The position numbers and the translations under genes are program-made. The notes beneath the pieces were generated by a model, which saw only the letters and a program-made list of their open reading frames with translations, was not told where the DNA came from and made no database searches. A stretch of DNA of 19,303 bases from JBEKZQ01 sp049509675. Its GTDB lineage: Bacteria > Planctomycetota > Planctomycetia > Pirellulales > Thermoguttaceae. Location: positions 1-19,303 of the forward strand of contig JBEKZQ010000042.1 of the NCBI GenBank assembly GCA_049509675.1. Reading direction: 5' to 3'. Below, piece after piece: positions 15,087 through 19,303 of this stretch (position 1 is the first letter of the stretch; each line of letters opens with the position of its first letter).

Positions 15087-16535
15087 TCAATACGCGCGGA
15101 CAAAGAGAAAGTAGACTGCCAGCACCAGCGCCATGACATACATCAGCCAGCGAACTTCGCGGCCTTGACCGGCGCAGAGCTTCACCAGCGGATAGGCGAT
15201 AAAGCCCAGCGTCAGCCCGTCGGCGATGGAGAACGTGAGCGGAATGCCGATGAGGATCAGGAAGGCGGGCAGCGATTCGGCGTAGTTGGCCCATTGGATA
15301 TGCGCCACGTTGCGCATCATCATCGATCCGACCACGACCAGGGCCGGGGCGGTGATGGGCGGGTAACTGCCCACCAGGGCCACCAGCGGACTGAAGAACA
15401 GGGCCAGCAGGAACAGGGCCGCGGTACACAGGGCGGTCAGCCCGGTCCGGCCGCCTTGTTCCACGCCCGCCGCACTCTCGATGAAACTGGTGACGGTGCT
15501 GGTTCCCAGCACGGCCCCGGCCATGGTGCCGATGGCGTCGGAGACCAGGGCCTGACGGGCGCGGGGAAGCTTGTTGTCGCGGATCAAGCCCGCCTGTTGC
15601 GCCACGCCGATCAGCGTCCCCAGGGTGTCGAACAGCACCATGAACAGAAAGATGAAGATGAAAGGGATCATGGGCCAGGCCAGGGCGTGGCGAACGTCCA
15701 TTTTGAAGAATGTCGGGTCCAGCGACGGCGGCCAGGCGATGGCCCAATGCTGCCGCAACACGTGCTCGGCGGGGGCCAACGCGGTGGCCAATTTGGATTG
15801 CGTCACCACCGCGGCGCCGGCCAGCCAGGGCGGGGCGTGCGGCAGCCCGTGCAGCAGGCCCAACGCCAGCGCCGTGGCCAGCGCCATTCCCCACATGATG
15901 GCCCCGGGCACGCGCCGGGCCACCAGCCCCGCCGTGACCAGCAGTCCGCAGAAGAACACGATCAGGTCGGGCGAGGCCAACTGCGGGTTCAAGTGCATGC
16001 CGGCCGGGTCGCTCAGCACGAGTCCGGCGTTGTGCAAGCCCAGCAGCGCGATGAACAGGCCGATGCCCGCGGCAATGCCGTCCCGCATGCTCGGGCTGAC
16101 CACCGCGAGCAGCGCCTCGCGGACGCCCAACAGCGACAGCGCCAGGAACAACAGCCCGGAAAGGAAAATCACGCCCAGGCCGATCTGCCAGGGTGTGGTG
16201 GAGCCGGCCGCGATCGTGCCGGAGGCCGCCCCGGCGGCAATCACCGCGGCGGCGGCCGGCAACAGCGAGCCGACGAAGAAAAAATTCTCCCCCATGCCCG
16301 GCGCCTGCGCGATCGGGTAGTTGGCATACAACCCCATTATCAGGGTGGCCAGTGCGGCGGCCAGGCAGGTGGCGGTCGTCACGGCGCCAAAATCCATGCC
16401 CGTGTTGCCGCCCGAAAGCACCTGCGGCTGGATCACGATGATATAGGCCATGGTCAGGAACGTGGTCAGACCGGCCGCCAACTCGCGGCGCACGGTGGTG
16501 CCGTTCTCAGTGAGTTTGAACCAACGGTCGAGCAT
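15087..16535 (-). CDS. NCS2 family purine permease (AzgA/PbuG-like)
   Basis: The product is 482 residues with many hydrophobic helices, the usual size of the AzgA-like branch of NCS2 (adenine or hypoxanthine/guanine proton symporters of the inner membrane). Landmarks are ENGTTVRRELAAGLTTFLTMAY (10-31), QAPGMGENFFF (77-87), FMVLFDTLGTLIGVAQQAG (298-316), DAIGTMAGAVLGTSTVTSFIESAAGV (333-358) and GGRTGLTAL (361-369). Two positions depart from textbook members: APGMGEN where APGMGLN is usual, and FMVLFDT where the usual FVDxFDT or FLDxFDT has an acidic residue. These may change substrate or coupling. ATG 16535 has no good ribosome site; a heptamer array begins 13 bp upstream. The neighbouring DUF218 pair is 78 bp downstream. 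Confidence 0.92.
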   Translation of the reverse strand: MLDRWFKLTENGTTVRRELAAGLTTFLTMAYIIVIQPQVLSGGNTGMDFGAVTTATCLAAALATLIMGLYANYPIAQAPGMGENFFFVGSLLPAAAAVIAAGAASGTIAAGSTTPWQIGLGVIFLSGLLFLALSLLGVREALLAVVSPSMRDGIAAGIGLFIALLGLHNAGLVLSDPAGMHLNPQLASPDLIVFFCGLLVTAGLVARRVPGAIMWGMALATALALGLLHGLPHAPPWLAGAAVVTQSKLATALAPAEHVLRQHWAIAWPPSLDPTFFKMDVRHALAWPMIPFIFIFLFMVLFDTLGTLIGVAQQAGLIRDNKLPRARQALVSDAIGTMAGAVLGTSTVTSFIESAAGVEQGGRTGLTALCTAALFLLALFFSPLVALVGSYPPITAPALVVVGSMMMRNVAHIQWANYAESLPAFLILIGIPLTFSIADGLTLGFIAYPLVKLCAGQGREVRWLMYVMALVLAVYFLFVRAY

Positions 16536-16548
16536 GATCTGGTTTGAA

Positions 16549-16619
16549 GTGTTCAGTGTTCAGTTTTCAGTTTTCAGTTGCCGCAAGGCGGTTGGGGAGC
16601 ATCGAGTTGAAAACTGAAG
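16549..16619. repeat. GTKTTCA heptamer array with inverted partial copy
   Basis: Four tandem heptamers occupy 16549-16576: GTGTTCA twice, then GTTTTCA twice. An inverted copy GTTGAAAACTGAAG follows at 16606-16619. TTCAGTTTTCA (16566-16576) pairs perfectly over 11 bp with 16608-16618 across a 31-bp spacer. It sits between the divergent permease and M50 protease genes, 13 bp upstream of the permease start codon. Confidence 0.88.
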
Positions 16620-16663
16620 CCGCATTGTGGCGCCAAGGGCCGACAGTTGTCAACCGACCCGCC

Positions 16664-16691
16664 TTGCCATGCCCCCAGAGAAAGCTAAAAT
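16664..16691 (+). promoter_or_regulatory. Near-consensus promoter of the M50 protease gene
   Basis: TTGCCA (16664-16669) and TAAAAT (16686-16691) each match the sigma70 consensus at five of six positions, with a 16-bp spacer. Initiation is expected near 16698-16700, leaving about three to five bases before the ATG at 16703, so the message would be effectively leaderless. Confidence 0.6.
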
Positions 16692-16702
16692 GCATAAGAG
16701 TC

Positions 16703-17650
16703 ATGGATAATCCGTATCTGAACGAAAACACCGGGACGAACCAAGCGGGCGAGTTCGATTCGTCGGTGGTGGAGTTGGTGCGCGACCCGGTTAGCGATAT
16801 GTATGTTCAGCCCCCACGGCGGCGCCGGGTCTGGCTGCCGGTGGGGCTGCTGGTGGTCACCTGCGCGAGTACTTTCGCGGCCCCGTTGGTGAACGTGGAA
16901 CCGTGCCCCAGTCTTTGGGAAGCTTTCGAGTACTCGGCCGCGATCATGACGATCCTGTTGTGCCACGAAATGGGGCACTTCCTGCAAGCCTGGCGCTACG
17001 GAGTGTACGCCAGCCTCCCCTATTTCATCCCCATGCCCGCTTCGCCCATCGGCACCTTCGGCGCCGTCATCGTCATGGAGCCGCACAAGGGCAATCGTCG
17101 CCAGGTGTTCGATATCGGCATCAGCGGGCCGTTGGCCGGCCTGGTGCCCACGCTGATCTTCATGGCCGTCGGGCTGCACTTGTCCCAGGTTGTACCGGCC
17201 AGTCCGCAGGCCGTCGATAGCGCGTGGCGCTCCTCACCGTTGTTCAACACTCTGGCCCAATGGTTTCTGTACGTTCCGCCTGGGTATCATGGCGGGGAGC
17301 TGGCATGGCATCCGTTGTGTTTCGCCGGCTGGGTGGGCATGCTCATTACGGCGATTAACCTGATCCCGGTGGGCCAACTGGACGGCGGCCACGTGCTCTA
17401 CGGCATGTTGCGTTCCAAGGCCCGGGGCGTGGCCGTGGTCGTATTGCTGGCGGCGGTTGTGGCGGCGGCCGTGTTCTGGTTGTACTGGTGGTGGCTGATG
17501 TTGTTTCTCATGATCATGCTGGGCACCCGGCATCCGCCCACGGCCGACGACGACGTGCCCTTGGGCTGGTGGCGCTATGTGCTGGGTTGGCTGACGCTGT
17601 GCTTCCTGCCGTTGGGTTTCGTGCCCGATCCCTTCGGCCTGATGCGGTAA
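16703..17650 (+). CDS. Site-2 protease family (M50) membrane metalloprotease
   Basis: The product is 315 residues from ATG 16703. The first 45 residues are hydrophilic and cytosolic-looking. The zinc motif HEMGH is at 88-92 in the helix AIMTILLCHEMGHFLQAW, and the third ligand lies in NLIPVGQLDGGHVLYG (219-234). YFIPMPASPIGTFGAVI (107-123) and ISGPLAGLVPT (140-150) are standard for this family. No PDZ domain is present, so it is the compact type rather than RseP-like. It would cut transmembrane segments of unknown substrates. The same frame extends upstream to 16544, but that part is the heptamer repeat and includes the promoter, so ATG 16703 is chosen. It converges with the polymerase X gene, 30 bp between stops, with no terminator visible. 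Confidence 0.9.
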   Translation: MDNPYLNENTGTNQAGEFDSSVVELVRDPVSDMYVQPPRRRRVWLPVGLLVVTCASTFAAPLVNVEPCPSLWEAFEYSAAIMTILLCHEMGHFLQAWRYGVYASLPYFIPMPASPIGTFGAVIVMEPHKGNRRQVFDIGISGPLAGLVPTLIFMAVGLHLSQVVPASPQAVDSAWRSSPLFNTLAQWFLYVPPGYHGGELAWHPLCFAGWVGMLITAINLIPVGQLDGGHVLYGMLRSKARGVAVVVLLAAVVAAAVFWLYWWWLMLFLMIMLGTRHPPTADDDVPLGWWRYVLGWLTLCFLPLGFVPDPFGLMR

Positions 17651-17680
17651 GGACGGACCGCATATCTCCCTCGACCCACC

Positions 17681-19303
17681 CTACTTTTTCGCGGCAGCGC
17701 CTGCGAGCTTCTGCAATTGCGGCCAGGAGCGGGTGTTGGCCACGTCCTCCTTGGCAAGTCCGCCGCGACGGGCCTGCAACACGCCGTATCGCATCGCCTC
17801 CAGACCGTCCACGCGATGGGCATCGGTGGAGATCACGATCGGCACCCCATAGCCCTTGGCCGCGGCGCAGGCCACGTCGTCCAGGTCCAACCGCAAGGGA
17901 TGCGCGTTGAGTTCCAGCATCTTCCCATGCTCCCGGGCGGCGCGCATCACCGCATCCAGGTCGATCTCGTAGGGCTTGCGCTTGGTGAGCATACGGCCGG
18001 TCGGATGGGCAAACACGTGGACGTGCGGGTTCTCCAGGGCCTCGATCACGCGGCGGGTGATCTGCTCGCGGGATTGATTCTGGCCATAATGGATGCTCAC
18101 CAGGACCCAATCGGCCTCGGCCAGCACGTCGTCGGGCAGATCCAACCCGCCGCGCTCCAGGATGTCGCACTCCACGCCCTTGAGCACGGTAATGCCGTGC
18201 AGCCGCAGACGCAGCTTGTCGATCTCCGCCCATTGCTCGCGGATCCGCGCGGCATCCAGACCGCCCGCCATGCTCACCCGTTTCGAGTGATCGGTGATGG
18301 CGATGTAGTTCAGCCCCCGCTGCCGCGCGGCACGGGCCATCTCCTCGATCGTGGCCACGCCGTCGGTCCACGTGCTGTGCATGTGCAGGTCGCCGCGGAT
18401 GTCGTCCAACTCGATCAGCCGGGGCAATCGACCCTCGGCGGCCCACTGGAATTCGCGGCGGGCCTCGCGCAACTCGGGCGGAAAACAGGGCAGATCCAAC
18501 GCGGCGTAGACCTCCTCTTCCGTTCGCCCGGCAAGCAACTCTTGGCCGCGAAATACCCCGTATTCGTTGATCTTCAGCCCGCGGTCCTTGGCCCGGCCGC
18601 GCAGCTCCACGTTGTGGGCCTTGGAACCGGTGAAATACTGCAGCGCGGCGCCGAACGACTCGGCCGGCACCACGCGGACGTCGACCTGCAAGCCCACCGC
18701 CAGGCGGAACGACATCTTCGTGTCGCCGCGGGCCAGCACTTGCGCCAGGCCCGGACAGTGCGCCGCGTGCTCCATGGCCTCGGCCGCGTCCCGGGCCACG
18801 ATCAGAAAATCCAGATCGCCGACCGTCTCCTTGCCGCGGCGATAACTGCCGGCCGCCTCGACCTGCTCGACCGCGGCCGACTCCCGCAGGTGCGACAAGA
18901 TGGCCTGGGCGTGCTCGTCGGCCTCGGCCCACAGCATCCGCTGCTGGCCCTCGGCGGCGATAGCCAGCCCGGCGAGGATCGACTCCTCGGTCTTCGTCCC
19001 GAAACCTTTGAGCTCGCGAACCTTGTGTTCGTCGCACGCCGCGCGGAGCTGCACCAGCGTGGCGACGTTCAGTTCGCGGTACAGCGTGGCCGCGCGTTTC
19101 GGGCCCAGCCCCGGCACTCGCAGTATCTCCAGCACGGTTACGGGGATCTGCGTCAAGAGCTCTTCGAGCATCGGCAGCGAGCCGGTCTCGACCAGCGTGG
19201 CCACCTTCTCGGCCAGGTCCTTGCCGATGCCTTCCAGGTCGGTCAACGTGCGCGCGGGGTCGGCGACGATCTCGGCCGCCGACTGCGACAGGTCGTGGAT
19301 CGT
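17681..19303 (-). CDS. polX: DNA polymerase X with C-terminal PHP domain, 5' end outside window
   Basis: The frame is open from the right window edge to TAG at 17681, giving 540 residues; about 30-40 N-terminal residues should lie beyond the window, as bacterial PolX proteins are about 570-580 long. Helix-hairpin-helix elements are LTDLEGIGKDLAEK, ILRVPGLGPKRA and LKGFGTKTEESI. The nucleotidyltransferase site is GSYRRGKETVGDLDFLI (visible residues 152-168), with the third acidic strand LQVDVRVV. The PHP domain has GDLHMHSTWTDG (304-315), AITDHSKR, KGVECDI, VSIHYG, VFAHPTG, LELNAHP and ISTDAHR, a complete metal-ligand set, so both polymerase and 3'-5' exonuclease/AP-processing activities are expected. 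It acts in base-excision and gap repair. A TTG at 19246 is an internal codon, not the start. Convergent with the M50 gene. Confidence 0.95.
   Translation of the reverse strand, partial: TIHDLSQSAAEIVADPARTLTDLEGIGKDLAEKVATLVETGSLPMLEELLTQIPVTVLEILRVPGLGPKRAATLYRELNVATLVQLRAACDEHKVRELKGFGTKTEESILAGLAIAAEGQQRMLWAEADEHAQAILSHLRESAAVEQVEAAGSYRRGKETVGDLDFLIVARDAAEAMEHAAHCPGLAQVLARGDTKMSFRLAVGLQVDVRVVPAESFGAALQYFTGSKAHNVELRGRAKDRGLKINEYGVFRGQELLAGRTEEEVYAALDLPCFPPELREARREFQWAAEGRLPRLIELDDIRGDLHMHSTWTDGVATIEEMARAARQRGLNYIAITDHSKRVSMAGGLDAARIREQWAEIDKLRLRLHGITVLKGVECDILERGGLDLPDDVLAEADWVLVSIHYGQNQSREQITRRVIEALENPHVHVFAHPTGRMLTKRKPYEIDLDAVMRAAREHGKMLELNAHPLRLDLDDVACAAAKGYGVPIVISTDAHRVDGLEAMRYGVLQARRGGLAKEDVANTRSWPQLQKLAGAAAKK

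Noticed and set aside
15165..16547. 460-codon open frame antisense to the permease
   Set aside because: The translation is dominated by Gln, Gly, His and Arg, the mirror of a hydrophobic membrane protein; the NCS2 motifs on the other strand are decisive.
16544..16702. N-terminal extension of the M50 protein from ATG 16544
   Set aside because: It translates the heptamer repeat and contains the promoter; the ATG at 16703 gives a normal protein.

Overview
This is a GC-rich bacterial window that most resembles Planctomycetota, probably of the Pirellulales type. The evidence is the mix of gene families (a BBP2-like porin, a very large single-pass TPR protein, DUF218/YdcF-like membrane proteins, a flippase-like LPG-synthase-TM protein and a PolX with a PHP domain) and intergenic spaces crowded with short hairpin-forming dispersed repeats. 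The taxonomic call is an inference from gene content and style. No rRNA, tRNA, CRISPR, phage or transposase gene was seen.

Left part (1-3300, leftward): an envelope-glycan cluster. Read in the direction of transcription it holds an LPG-synthase-TM/flippase-like membrane protein, a GtrB/DPM-like family 2 glycosyltransferase, and the start of a GT39-like polytopic membrane glycosyltransferase that runs off the window. The GT2 enzyme would make a polyprenyl-phosphate sugar, and the GT-C enzyme would transfer sugar from such a lipid carrier on the outer face of the membrane. A GGGATTA heptamer array sits exactly between the last two genes.

Middle (3300-6800, rightward): an isocitrate lyase/PEP mutase superfamily enzyme with a convincing promoter and a GTG start, then a 760-bp gene-free stretch with several repeats, then a BBP2-like outer-membrane porin ending in a perfect-stem terminator hairpin.

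Right-middle (6836-16535, leftward): a small exported protein, an exported protein that looks like a catalytically dead gluzincin, a 1440-residue membrane-anchored TPR protein with its own extended -10 promoter and a hairpin leader, a translationally coupled pair of DUF218/YdcF-like proteins, and an NCS2 purine permease.

Right end: a rightward M50 site-2 protease with a near-consensus promoter almost touching its start codon, convergent with a leftward DNA polymerase X that is cut by the window edge.

The most unusual material is intergenic. Two heptanucleotide arrays of unrelated sequence share one geometry: tandem array next to a leftward start codon, with an inverted copy further upstream. 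There are also a REP-like hairpin, three copies of a 9-bp-stem element, a tandem double hairpin, and a 21-nt inverted pair about 205 bp end to end. No clearly new multi-gene defence or metabolic system was found. The best candidates for something undescribed are the start-codon-abutting heptamer arrays and the TPR/DUF218-pair locus.
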